NCBI GenBank assembly: GCA_037954325.1
Contig: JBBMNZ010000001.1
Location: forward strand, 1 to 64,000
Reading direction: 5' to 3'
Length of the DNA: 64,000 bases
Source of the DNA: Fistularia commersonii
Taxonomy: Eukaryota > Chordata > Actinopteri > Syngnathiformes > Fistulariidae
Part shown: positions 1-12,781 of the stretch, piece by piece
How the letters are laid out: each line of letters starts with the position of its first letter
Position numbering within the stretch: the first letter of the stretch is position 1
Notes under the pieces: model-generated
The model's input: the letters and a program-made list of their open reading frames with translations, nothing else
Databases searched by the model: none
What the model was told of the DNA's origin: nothing
Program-made: the position numbers and the translations under genes

Positions 1-240
1 AAATTCATTGTGATCCTGCAACATTTTGAAAAGATATAGCCATATGGTCAAAAAGTGTTTATCTCACTGAGTTGAAGCTTTTTTGCAACAGAGTGTCAAT
101 AACTAAAGATTCCTTTCTAGCAGCTTGCTGGTGCTGAAATATGTTGAAAAGGGCTTGATTCTGCATAATATAAGTCAAATTCATTGTGATCCTGCAACAT
201 TTTGAAAAGATATAGCTATACGGTCAAAAAGTGTTTATCT
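1..240 (+). repeat. Satellite type A monomers (edge of array)
   Basis: Slightly more than one monomer of the homogeneous type A satellite, cut by the window edge. It carries the type A words gaagcttttttgcaacag and gggcttgattctgcataa. It passes in register into type B near 250, where gaagcttttt becomes gaagcgttttcaataaag. No gene is seen. Confidence 0.93.
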
Positions 241-2440
241 CACTGAGTTGAAGCGTTTTCAATAAAGAGTGGAAATAACTAAAGATTCCTTTGAAGCAGG
301 TTACTGGAGCTTAATTATGATCAAAAGGACCAGATTCTGCACAATATTTGTCAAAATCATTGCGATCTTAAAAAAATTTGAAAAGATATTGTCATACGGT
401 CAAAAGGTGTTTTTCTCACTGGGTTGAAGCTTTTTCGATAAAGAGTGGAAATAACTAAAGATTCCTTAGAAGCAGGTTACTGGAGATGAAATATGTTGAA
501 AAGGACCAGATTCTGCACAATATATGTCAAAATCATTTTGATCCTGAGACATTTTGAAAAGATATAGTCATACGGTCAAAAAGTGTTTATCTCACTGAGT
601 TGAAGCGTTTTCGATAAAGAGTGGAAATAACTAAAGATTCCTTTGAAGCAGGTTACTGGAGCTTAAATATGTTGAAAAGGAACAGATTCCGCACAATATA
701 TGTCAATATCATTATGATCCTGCAACATTATGAAAAGATATAGCCATACGGTCAAAATGTGTTTTTCTGACCGAGTTGAAGCGTTTTCGATAAAGAGTGG
801 AAATAACTCAAGATTCCTTAGACGCAGCTATCTGGTGCTGAAATATGTTGAAAAGGTCCAGATTCTGCACAATATATGTCAAAATCATAGTGATCCTGCA
901 ACATTTTGAATACATATAGCAATACGGTCAAAAAGTGTTTTCTCACTGAGTTGAAGCGTTTTTCGATAAAGAGTGGAAATAACTCAAGATTCCTTAGACG
1001 CAGCTTTGTGGTGCTGAAATATGTTGAAAAGGACCAGATTCTGCACTATATATGTCAAAGACATTGGGATCCTGCAACATTTTTAAAAGATATAGCCATA
1101 TGGTCAAAAAGTGTTTTTCTCACAGAATTGAAGCGTTTTCGATAAAGAGTGGAAATAACTAAAGATTCCTTAGACGCAGCTTTCTGGTGCTGAATGTATG
1201 TTGAAAAGGACCAGATTCTGCACAATATATGTCAAAATCATTGTGATCCTGCAACATTTTGAAAAGATATAGCCATACGGTCAAAAGGTGTTTTTCTCAC
1301 TGAGTTGAAGCGTTTTCGATAAAGAGTAGAAATAACTCATGATTCCTTAGACGAAGCTTTCTGGTGCTGAAACATGTTAAAAAGGACCAGATTCTGCACA
1401 ATATATGTCAAAATCATTGTGATCCTGGAACATTTTGAAAAGACATAGTCAATGTTTCAAAGAGTGTTAATCTCATTGAGGTGAAGCGTTTTCGAAAAAG
1501 AGTGGAAATAACGAAAGATTCTTTTGAAGCAAAGTTACTGGAGCTTAAATATGATGAAAAGGACCAGATTCTGCACAATATATGTCAAAATCATTGCGAT
1601 TTTAAAAACTTTTGAAAAGATATAGTCATACGGTCAAAAAGTGTTTTTCTCACTGAGTTGAAGCGTTTTCGATAAACAGTGGAAATAACTAAAGAATCCT
1701 TAGAGGCAGCTTTCTGGTGCTGAAATATGTTGAAAAGGACCCAATTCTGCACAATATATGTCAAAGACATTGTGATCCTGCAACATTTTGAAAAGATTTA
1801 GTCATACGGTCAACAAGTGTTTATCTCACTGAGTTGAAGCGTTTTCGATAAACAGTGGAAATAACTAAAGAATCCTTAGAGGCAGCTTTCTGGTGCTGAA
1901 ATATGTTGAAAAGGACCCAATTCTGCACAATATATGTCAAAGACATTGTGATCCTGCAACATTTTGAAAAGATTTAGTCATACGGTCAACAAGTGTTTAT
2001 CTCACTGAGTGAAAGCGTTTTTCAATAAAGAGTGTAAATAACGAAAGATTCCTTAGAAGCAGCTTACTGGTGCTGAAATATGTTGAAAAGGACCGGATTT
2101 TGCACAATATATGTCAAAATAATTGTGATCCTGGAACATTTTGAAACGATATAGTCTTGCGGTCAAAGAGTTTTAATCTCATTGAGATGAAGCGTTTTCG
2201 ATAAAGAGTGGAAATCACTAAAGATTCCTTAGAAGCAGGTTACTGGTGCTGAAATATGTTGGAAAGGACCAGATTCTGCACAATATATGTCAAAATCATT
2301 GTGATCCTGCAACATTTTGAAAAGATATAGCCATACGGTCAAAGTGTTTATCTTAATGAGTTGAAGCGTTTTCGATAAAGAGTGGAAATAACTAAAGATT
2401 CCTTTGAAGCAGGTTACTGGAGCTTAATTATGTTGAAAAG
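241..2440 (+). repeat. Satellite type B array, block 1
   Basis: About 12 to 13 diverged monomers of about 176 bp. Diagnostic words are gcgttttcgataaagagtgg, ggaccagattctgcac and gtcaaaatcattgtgatcc. The stretch from about 211 to 1700 recurs near 5841-7140 and 10587-11890. This copy has one extra monomer around 720-900: the offset to the second copy is 5631 bp at position 251 but 5455 bp at position 906, a difference of exactly 176. It ends in a hybrid monomer at about 2441, B-like up to ttatgttgaaaag and A-like after it. Short open frames here are chance. No gene is seen. Confidence 0.93.
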
Positions 2441-5400
2441 GGCTTGATTCTGCATAATATAAGTCAAATTCATTGTGATCCTGCAACATTTTGAAAAGAT
2501 ATAGCCATACGGTCAAAAAGTGTTTATCTCACTGAGTTGAAGCTTTTTTGCAACAGAGTGTCAATAACTAAAGATTCCTTTCTAGCAGCTTGCTGGTGCT
2601 GAAATATGTTGAAAAGGGCTTGATTCTGCATAATATAAGTCAAATTCATTGTGATCCTGCAACATTTTGAAAAGATATAGCCATACGGTCAAAAAGTGTT
2701 TATCTCACTGAGTTGAAGCTTTTTTGCAACAGAGTGTCAATAACTAAAGATTCCTTTCTAGCAGCTTGCTGGTGCTGAAATATGTTGAAAAGGGCTTGAT
2801 TCTGCATAACATAAGTCAAATTCATTGTGATCCTGCAACATTTTGAAAAGATATAGGCATACGGTCAAAAAGTGTTTATCTCACTGAGTTGAAGCTTTTT
2901 TGCAACAGAGTGTCAATAACTAAAGATTCCTTTCTAGCAGCTTGCTGGTGCTGAAATATGTTGAAAAGGGCTTGATTCTGCATAATATAAGTCAAATTCA
3001 TTGTGATCCTGCAACATTTTGAAAAGATATAGCCATACGGTCAAAAAGTGTTTATCTCACTGAGTTGAAGCTTTTTTGCAACAGAGTGTCAATAACTAAA
3101 GATTCCTTTCTAGCAGCTTGCTGGTGCTGAAATATGTTGAAAAGGGCTTGATTCTGCATAATATAAGTCAAATTCATTGTGATCCTGCAACATTTTGAAA
3201 AGATATAGCCATATGGTTAAAAAGTGTTTATCTCACTGAGTTGAAGCTTTTTTGCAACAGAGTGTCAATAACTAAAGATTCCTTTCTAGCAGCTTGCTGG
3301 TGCTGAAATATGTTGAAAAGGGCTTGATTCTGCATAATATAAGTCAAATTCATTGTGATCCTGCAACATTTTGAAAAGATATAGCCATACGGTCAAAAAG
3401 TGTTTATCTCACTGAGTTGAAGCTTTTTTGCAACAGTGTCAATAGCTAAAGATTCCTTTCTAGCAGCTTGCTGGTGCTGAAATATGTTGAAAAGGGCTTG
3501 ATTCTGCATAATATAAGTCAAAATCATTGTGATCCTGCAACATTTTGAAAAGATATAGGCATACGGTCAAAAAGTGTTTATCTCACTGAGTTGAAGCTTT
3601 TTTGCAACAGAGTGTCAATAACTAAAGATTCCTTTCTAGCAGCTTGCTGGTGCTGAAATATGTTGAAAAGGGCTTGATTCTGCATAATATAAGTCAAATT
3701 CATTGTGATCCTGCAACATTTTGAAAAGATATAGCCATACGGTCAAAAAGTGTTTATCTCACTGAGTTGAAGCTTTTTTGCAACAGAGTGTCAATAACTA
3801 AAGATTCCTTTCTAGCAGCTTGCTGGTGCTGAAATATGTTGAAAAGGGCTTGATTCTGCATAATATAGGTCAAAATCATTGTGATCCTGCAACATTTTGA
3901 AAAGATATAGCCATACGGTCAAAAAGTGTTTATCTCACTGAGTTGAAGCTTTTTTGCAACAGAGTGTCAATAACTAAAGATTCCTTTCTAGCAGCTTGCT
4001 GGTGCTGAAATATGTTGAAAAGGGCTTGATTCTGCATAATATAAGTCAAATTCATTGTGATCCTGCAACATTTTGAAAAGATATAGCCATACGGTCAAAA
4101 AGTGTTTATCTCACTGAGTTGAAGCTTTTTTGCAACAGAGTGTCAATAACTAAAGATTCCTTTCTAGCAGCTTGCTGGTGCTGAAATATGTTGAAAAGGG
4201 CTTGATTCTGCATAATATAAGTCAAATTCATTGTGATCCTGCAACATTTTGAAAAGATATAGCCATATGGTCAAAAAGTGTTTATCTCACTGAGTTGAAG
4301 CTTTTTTGCAACAGAGTGTCAATAACTAAAGATTCCTTTCTAGCAGCTTGCTGGTGCTGAAATATGTTGAAAAGGGCTTGATTCTGCATAATATAAGTCA
4401 AAATCATTGTGATCCTGCAACATTTTGAAAAGATATAGCCATACGGTCAAAAAGTGTTTATCTCACTGAGTTGAAGCTTTTTTGCAACAGAGTGTCAATA
4501 ACTAAAGATTCCTTTCTAGCAGCTTGCTGGTGCTGAAATATGTTGAAAAGGGCTTGATTCTGCATAATATAAGTCAAATTCATTGTGATCCTGCAACATT
4601 TTGAAAAGATATAGGCATACGGTCAAAAAGTGTTTATCTCACTGAGTTGAAGCTTTTTTGCAACAGAGTGTCAATAACTAAAGATTCCTTTCTAGCAGCT
4701 TGCTGGTGCTGAAATATGTTGAAAAGGGCTTGATTCTGCATAATATAAGTCAAAATCATTGTGATCCTGCAACATTTTGAAAAGATATAGCCATATGGTC
4801 AAAAAGTGTTTATCTCACTGAGTTGAAGCTTTTTTGCAACAGAGTGTCAATAACTAAAGATTCCTTTCTAGCAGCTTGCTGGTGCTGAAATATGTTGAAA
4901 AGGGCTTGATTCTGCATAATATAAGTCAAAATCATTGTGATCCTGCAACATTTTGAAAAGATATAGCCATACGGTCAAAAAGTGTTTATCTCACTGAGTT
5001 GAAGCTTTTTTGCAACAGAGTGTCAATAACTAAAGATTCCTTTCTAGCAGCTTGCTGGTGCTGAAATATGTTGAAAAGGGCTTGATTCTGCATAATATAA
5101 GTCAAATTCATTGTGATCCTGCAACATTTTGAAAAGATATAGGCATACGGTCAAAAAGTGTTTATCTCACTGAGTTGAAGCTTTTTTGCAACAGAGTGTC
5201 AATAACTAAAGATTCCTTTCTAGCAGCTTGCTGGTGCTGAAATATGTTGAAAAGGGCTTGATTCTGCATAATATAAGTCAAAATCATTGTGATCCTGCAA
5301 CATTTTGAAAAGATATAGCCATATGGTCAAAAAGTGTTTATCTCACTGAGTTGAAGCTTTTTTGCAACAGAGTGTCAATAACTAAAGATTCCTTTCTAGC

Positions 5401-5881
5401 AGCTTGCTGGTGCTGAAATATGTTGAAAAGGGCTTGATTCTGCATAATATAAGTCAAATTCATTGTGATCCTGCAACATTTTGAAAAGATATAGGCATAC
5501 GGTCAAAAAGTGTTTATCTCACTGAGTTGAAGCTTTTTTGCAACAGAGTGTCAATAACTAAAGATTCCTTTCTAGCAGCTTGCTGGTGCTGAAATATGTT
5601 GAAAAGGGCTTGATTCTGCATAATATAAGTCAAAATCATTGTGATCCTGAAACATTTTGAAAAGATATAGGCATACGGTCAAAAAGTGTTTATCTCACTG
5701 AGTTGAAGCTTTTTTGCAACAGAGTGTCAATAACTAAAGATTCCTTTCTAGCAGCTTGCTGGTGCTGAAATATGTTGAAAAGGGCTTGATTCTGCATAAT
5801 ATAAGTCAAATTCATTGTGATCCTGCAACATTTTGAAAAGATATAGCTATACGGTCAAAAAGTGTTTATCTCACTGAGTTG
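2441..5881 (+). repeat. Satellite type A array, homogeneous block
   Basis: About 19 to 20 nearly identical 176-bp monomers. The word agctttttt recurs at 2541, 2717, 2893 and 3069, exactly 176 bp apart. Nearly all variation is at a few positions: aaattc/aaaatc after gtc, agcc/aggc before atacgg, and atacgg/atatgg. Each monomer carries a HindIII site AAGCTT, so digestion should give a 176-bp ladder. Low divergence indicates recent amplification or ongoing homogenisation. No gene is seen. Confidence 0.95.
4424..5500 (+). repeat. Incipient trimeric higher-order repeat in type A
   Basis: Two diagnostic positions per monomer give an ordered pattern: ccatacgg with aaaatc, then gcatacgg with aaattc, then ccatatgg with aaaatc. 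The three repeat in that order twice, at about 4434, 4610, 4786 and then 4962, 5138, 5314. The period is 528 bp, or three monomers. The pattern rests on few variants, so the call is moderate. Confidence 0.55.
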
Positions 5882-8800
5882 AAGCGTTTTCAATAAAGAG
5901 TGGAAATAACTAAAGATTCCTTTGAAGCAGGTTACTGGAGCTTAATTATGATCAAAAGGACCAGATTCTGCACAATATTTGTCAAAATCATTGCGATCTT
6001 AAAAAATTTTGAAAAGATATTGTCATACGGTCAGAAGGTGTTTTTCTCACTGGGTTGAAGCTTTTTCGATAAAGAGTGGAAATAACTAAAGATTCCTTAG
6101 AAGCAGGTTACTGGAGATGAAATATGTTGAAAAGGACCAGATTCTGCACAATATATGTCAAAATCATTTTGATCCTGAGACATTTTGAAAAGATATAGTC
6201 ATACGGTCAAAAAGTGTTTATCTCACTGAGTTGAAGCGTTTTCGATAAAGAGTGGAAATAACTAAAGATTCCTTTGAAGCAGGTTACTGGAGCTTAAATA
6301 TGTTGAAAAGGAACAGATTCCGCACAATATATGTCAATATCATTATGATCCTGCAACATTATGAAAAGATATAGCCATACGGTCAAAATGTGTTTTTCTG
6401 ACCGAGTTGAAGCGTTTTCGATAAAGAGCGGAAATAACTCAAGATTCCTTAGACGCAGCTTTGTGGTGCTGAAATATGTTGAAAAGGACCAGATTCTGCA
6501 CTATATATGTCAAAGACATTGGGATCCTGCAACATTTTTAAAAGATATAGCCATATGGTCAAAAAGTGTTTTTCTCACAGAATTGAAGCGTTTTCGATAA
6601 AGAGTGGAAATAACTAAAGATTCCTTAGACGCAGCTTTCTGGTGCTGAATGTATGTTGAAAAGGACCAGATTCTGCACAATATATGTCAAAATCATTGTG
6701 ATCCTGCAACATTTTGAAAAGATATAGCCATACGGTCAAAAGGTGTTTTTCTCACTGAGTTGAAGCGTTTTCGATAAAGAGTAGAAATAACTCATGATTC
6801 CTTAGACGAAGCTTTCTGGTGCTGAAACATGTTAAAAAGGACCAGATTCTGCACAATATATGTCAAAATCATTGTGATCCTGGAACATTTTGAAAAGACA
6901 TAGTCAATGTTTCAAAGAGTGTTAATCTCATTGAGGTGAAGCGTTTTCGAAAAACAGTGGAAATAACGAAAGATTCTTTTGAAGCAAAGTTACTGGAGCT
7001 TAAATATGATGAAAAGGACCAGATTCTGCACAATATATGTCAAAATCATTGCGATCTTAAAAACTTTTGAAAAGATATAGTCATACGGTCAAAAAGTGTT
7101 TTTCTCACTGAGTTGAAGCGTTTTCGATAAACAGTGGAAATAACTAAAGATTCCTTAGAGGCAGCTTTCTGGTGCTGAAATATGTTGAAAAGGACCCATT
7201 TCTTTACAATATATGTCAAAGACATTGTGAGCCTGCAACATTTTGAAAGGATTTAGTCATACGGTCAAAAAGTATTTATCTCACTGAGTGGAAGCATTTT
7301 TCAATAAAGAGTGGAAATCACTAAAGATTCCTTAGAAGCAGGTTACTGGTGCTGAAATATGTTGGAAAGGACCAGATTCTGCACAATATATGTCAAAATC
7401 ATTGTGATCCTGCAACATTTTGAAAAGATATAGCCATACGGTCAAAGTGTTTATCTTAATGAGTTGAAGCGTTTTCGATAAAGAGTGGAAATAACTAAAG
7501 ATTCCTTTGAAGCAGGTTACTGGAGCTTAATTATGTTGAAAAGGACCCAATTCTGCACAATATACGTCAAAATCATTTTGATCCTGCAACATTTTGAAAA
7601 GATATAGCCATACGGTCAAAAAGTGTTTATCACTCTGAGTTGAAGCGTTGTCTATAGAGTGGAAATCACTAAAAATTCCTTCGAAGCAGGTTACTGGTGC
7701 TGAAATGTGTTGAAAAGGACCAGATTTTGCACAATATATCTCAAAATCATTGTGATCCTGCAACATTTTGAAAAGATATAGCCATACGGTCAAGAAGTGT
7801 TTATCAATCTGAGTTGAAGCATTTTCAATAAAGAGTGGAAATAACTAAAGATTCCTTTGAAGCAGGTTACTGGAGCTTAATTATGATCAAAAGGACCAGA
7901 TTCCGCACAATATTTGTCAAAATCATTGCGATCTTAAAAAATTTTGAAAAGATATTGTCATACGGTCAAAAGGTGTTTTTCTCACTGAGTTGAATCGTTT
8001 TCGATAAAGAGTGGAAATAACTAAAGATTCCTTAGAAGCAGGTTACTGGAGATGAAATATGTTGAAAAGGACCCGATTCTGCACAATATATGTAAAAATC
8101 ATTTTGATCCTGAGACATTTTGAAAAGATATAGTCATTCAGTCAAAGAGTGTTAATCTCATTGAGGTGAAGCGTTTTCGAAAAAGAGTGGAAATAACTAA
8201 AAATTCCTTTGAAGCAAAGTTACTGGAGCTTAAATATGTTGAAAAGGACCATATACTGCACAATATTTGTCAAAATCATTGCGATCTTAAAAACTTTTGA
8301 AAAGATATAGTCATACGGTTCAAAAATGTTTTTCTCACTGAGTTGAAGCGTTTTCGATAAACAGTGGAAATAACTAAAGATTCCTTAGAGGCAGGTTACT
8401 GGTGCTGAAATATGTTGAAAAGGACCCATTCTTTACAATATATGTCAAAGACATTGTGAGCCTGCAACATTTTGAAAGGATTTAGTCATACGGTCAAAAA
8501 GTATTTATCTCACTGAGTGGAAGCATTTTTCAATAAAGAGTGTAAATAACTAAAGATTCCTTAAAAGCAGCTTACTGGTGCTGAAATATGTTGAAAAGGA
8601 CCAGATTTAGCACAATATATGTCAAAATAATTGTGACCCTGGAACATTTTGAAAAGATATAGTCATGCGGTCAAAGAGTTTTAATCTCATTGAGGTGAAG
8701 CGTTTTCGATAAAGAGTGGAAATAACTAAAGATTAATTTGAAGCAACTTTCTGGTGCAGAAATATGTTGAAAAGGACTAGATTCTGCGCAATATATGTCA

Positions 8801-10269
8801 AAATCATTGTGATCCTGCAACATTTTGAAAAGATATAGTCATACGGTCAAAAAGTGTTTATCTCACTGAGTTGAAGCGTTTTCGATAAACAGTGGAAATA
8901 ACTAAAGATTCCTTAGAGGCAGCTTTCTGGTGCTGAAATATGTTGAAAAGGACCCAATTCTGCACAATATATGTCAAAGACATTGTGATCCTGCAAAATT
9001 TTGAAAGATTTAGTCATACGGTCAAAAAGTGTTTATCTCACTGAGTGAAAGCGTTTTTCAATAAAGAGTGTAAATAACGAATTATTCCTTAGAAGCAGCT
9101 TACTGGTGCTGAAATATGTTGAAAAGGACCGGATTTTGCACAATATATGTCAAAATAATTGTGATCCTGGAACATTTTGAAAAGATATAGTCATGCGGTC
9201 AAAGAGTGTTAATCTCATTGAGGTGAAGCGATTTCGAAAAAGAGTGGAAATAACTAAAAATTCCTTAGAAGCAGGTTACTGGTGCTGAAATATGTTGGAA
9301 AGGACCAGATTCTGCACAATATATGTCAAAATCATTGTGATCCTGCAACATTTTGAAAAGATATAGCCATACGGTCAAAGTGTTTATCTCAATGAGTTGA
9401 AGCGTTTTCGATAAAGAGTGGAAATAACTAAAGATTCCTTTGAAGCAGGTTACTGGAGCTTAAATATGTTGAAAAGGACCCGATTCTGCACAATATATGT
9501 CAAAATCATTTTGATCTTGCAACATTTTGAAAAGATATAGCCATACGGTCAAAAAGTGTTAATCACTCTGAGTTGAAGCGTTGTCTATAGAGTGGAAATC
9601 ACCCAAAATTCCTTCGAAGCAGGTTTCTGGTGCTGAAATGTGTTGAAAAGGACCAGATTCTGCACAATATATGTCAAAATCATTGTGATCATGCAACAGT
9701 TTGAAAAGATATAGCCATACGGTCAAGAAGTGTTTATCACTCTGAGTTGAAGCATTTTCAATAAAGAGTGGAAATAACTAAAGGATCCTTTGAGGCAGGT
9801 TACTGGAGCTTAATTATGATCAAAAGGACCAGATTCTGCACAATATTTGTCAAAATCATTGCAATCTTAAAAAATTTTGAAAAGATATTGTCATACGGTC
9901 AAAAGGTGTTCTTCTCACTGAGTTGAAGCGTTTTCGATAAAGAGTGGAAATAACTAAAGATTCCTTAGAAGCAGGTTACTGGTGCTGAAATATGTTGAAA
10001 AGGACCAGATTCTGCACAATATATGTAAAAATCATTTTGATCCTGAGACATTTTGAAAAGATATGGTCATTCGGTCAAAGAGTATTAATCTCATTGAGGT
10101 GAAGCGTTTTCGAAAAAGAGTGGAAATAACTAAAAATTCTTTTGAAGCAAAGTTACTGGAGCTTAAATATGATGAAAAGGACCATATACTGCACAATATT
10201 TGTCAAAATCATTGCGATCTTAAAAACTTTTGAAAAGATATAGTCATACGGTCAAAAAGTGTTTATCTC
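5882..10269 (+). repeat. Satellite type B array, block 2
   Basis: About 25 diverged monomers. The part up to about 7312 is a near copy of 10631-12060 (offset 4749 bp). The part 7313-7980 closely matches 31837-32504, just outside the copia insertion, sharing its unusual variants. A shortened monomer subtype with gttgtctatagagtgg in place of gttttcgataaagagtgg is 174 bp long (for example near 7645 and 9575). No gene is seen. Confidence 0.93.
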
Positions 10270-10630
10270 ACAGAGTTGAAGCTTTTTTGCAACAGAGTGT
10301 CAATAACTAAAGATTCCTTTCTAGCAGCTTGCTGGTGCTGAAATATGTTGAAAAGGGCTTGATTCTGCATAATATAAGTCAAATTCATTGTGATCTTGCA
10401 ACATTTTGAAAAGATATAGGCATACGGTCAAAAAGTGTTTATCTCACTGAGTTGAAGCTTTTTTGCAACAGAGTGTCAATAACTAAAGATTCCTTTCTAG
10501 CAGCTTGCTGGTGCTGAAATATGTTGAAAAGGGCTTGATTCTGCATAATATAAGTCAAATTCATTGTGATCCTGCAACATTTTGAAAAGATATAGCTATA
10601 CGGTCAAAAAGTGTTTATCTCACTGAGTTG
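10270..10630 (+). repeat. Satellite type A, two-monomer island
   Basis: About two type A monomers flanked on both sides by type B. The left junction falls after gtgtttatctcacagagttg and the right one at gaagcttttt to gaagcgtttt. The right junction has the same sequence as those at about 250 and 5881, so the island arrived as part of a segment duplicated with the adjacent B block (offset 4749 bp) rather than by local conversion. Confidence 0.9.
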
Positions 10631-12555
10631 AAGCGTTTTCAATAAAGAGTGGAAATAACTAAAGATTCCTTTGAAGCAGGTTACTGGAGCTTAATTATGA
10701 TCAAAAGGACCAGATTCTGCACAATATTTGTCAAAATCATTGCGATCTTAAAAAATTTTGAAAAGATATTGTCATACGGTCAGAAGGTGTTTTTCTCACT
10801 GGGTTGAAGCTTTTTCGATAAAGAGTGGAAATAACTAAAGATTCCTTAGAAGCAGGTTACTGGAGATGAAATATGTTGAAAAGGACCAGATTCTGCACAA
10901 TATATGTCAAAATCATTTTGATCCTGAGACATTTTGAAAAGATATAGTCATACGGTCAAAAAGTGTTTATCTCACTGAGTTGAAGCGTTTTCGATAAAGA
11001 GTGGAAATAACTAAAGATTCCTTTGAAGCAGGTTACTGGAGCTTAAATATGTTGAAAAGGAACAGATTCCGCACAATATATGTCAATATCATTATGATCC
11101 TGCAACATTATGAAAAGATATAGCCATACGGTCAAAATGTGTTTTTCTGACCGAGTTGAAGCGTTTTCGATAAAGAGTGGAAATAACTCAAGATTCCTTA
11201 GACGCAGCTTTGTGGTGCTGAAATATGTTGAAAAGGACCAGATTCTGCACTATATATGTCAAAGACATTGGGATCCTGCAACATTTTTAAAAGATATAGC
11301 CATATGGTCAAAAAGTGTTTTTCTCACAGAATTGAAGCGTTTTCGATAAAGAGTGGAAATAACTAAAGATTCCTTAGACGCAGCTTTCTGGTGCTGAATG
11401 TATGTTGAAAAGGACCAGATTCTGCACAATATATGTTAAAATCATTGTGATCCTGCAACATTTTGAAAAGATATAGCCATACGGTCAAAAGGTGTTTTTC
11501 TCACTGAGTTGAAGCGTTTTCGATAAAGAGTAGAAATAACTCATGATTCCTTAGACGAAGCTTTCTGGTGCTGAAACATGTTAAAAAGGACCAGATTCTG
11601 CACAATATATGTCAAAATCATTGTGATCCTGGAACATTTTGAAAAGACATAGTCAATGTTTCAAAGAGTGTTAATCTCATTGAGGTGAAGCGTTTTCGAA
11701 AAACAGTGGAAATAACGAAAGATTCTTTTGAAGCAAAGTTACTGGAGCTTAAATATGATGAAAAGGACCAGATTCTGCACAATATATGTCAAAATCATTG
11801 CGATCTTAAAAACTTTTGAAAAGATATAGTCATACGGTCAAAAAGTGTTTTTCTCACTGAGTTGAAGCGTTTTCGATAAACAATGGAAATAACTAAAGAT
11901 TCCTTAGAGGCAGCTTTCTGATGCTGAAATATGTTGAAAAGGACCCATTTCTTTACAATATATGTCAAAGACATTGTGAGCCTGCAACATTTTGAAAGGA
12001 TTTAGTCATATGGTCAAAAAGTATTTATCTCACTGAGTGGAAGCATTTTTCAATAAAGAGTGTAAATAACTAAAGATTCCTTAGAAGCAGCTTACTGGTG
12101 CTGAAATATGTAGAAAAGGACCAGATTTTGCACAATATATGTCAAAATAATTGTGACCGTGAACATTTTGAAAAGATATAGTCATGCGGTCAAAGAGTTT
12201 TAATCTCATTGAGGTGAAGCGTTTTCGATAAAGAGTGGAAATAACTAAAGATTAATTTGAAGCAAATTTCTGGTGCTGAAATATGTTGAAAAGGACCAGA
12301 TTCTGCGCAATATATGTCAAAATCATTGTGATCCTGCAACATTTTGAAAAGATATAGTCATACGGTCAAAAAGTGTTTATCTCACTGAGTTGAAGCGTTT
12401 TCGATAAACAGTGGATATAACTCGAGATTCCTTTGAGGCAGATATCTGGTGCTGAAATATGTTTAAAAGGACCCTATTCTGCACAATATATGTCAAAGAC
12501 ATTGTGATCCTGCAACATTTTGAAAAGATTTAGTCATACGGTCAAAAAGTGTTTA
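10631..12555 (+). repeat. Satellite type B array, block 3
   Basis: About 11 diverged monomers. The first 1.4 kb repeats the segment at 5882-7312. It is interrupted at 12556, inside the conserved word aaaaagtgtttatctcac, by the GC-rich solo LTR. No gene is seen. Confidence 0.92.
12551..12555. repeat. Target-site duplication of solo LTR (left)
   Basis: GTTTA immediately before TGTCA. The intact satellite word agtgtttatctcac contains it once; here it flanks the GC-rich element on both sides. Confidence 0.85.
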
Positions 12556-12629
12556 TGTCAGGGCTGATCCCCAGCTGATCCCCGTTGTAATCTGCGCCAG
12601 CTGCAGTAGATGCCGCTAATCGAGATCCC

Positions 12630-12636
12630 TATAAAG
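12630..12636 (+). promoter_or_regulatory. TATA box of the solo LTR
   Basis: TATAAAG in the context ccctataaagggc, 75 bp from the LTR start. Transcription would start near 12660, which would place the minisatellite inside an unusually long R region. Position and sequence fit a pol II LTR promoter; activity is untested. Confidence 0.6.
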
Positions 12637-12781
12637 GGCAGCGGCACTCTCTGCCTGGCGCCGGGGGATTGTGGTCTTCATGGATTACTGTGGGACCCTG
12701 CCACGACCCGGACCTCACCCCTGCCAACCTGGACCTCACCCCCTGCTATGACCGGACCCCAGGTAGGACCTCCTTTCCCTT

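Noticed and set aside
906..1145. Plus-strand 79-codon frame repeated at 6361 and 11110
   Set aside because: Copied with the duplicated B segment; pure satellite sequence with no coding sign.
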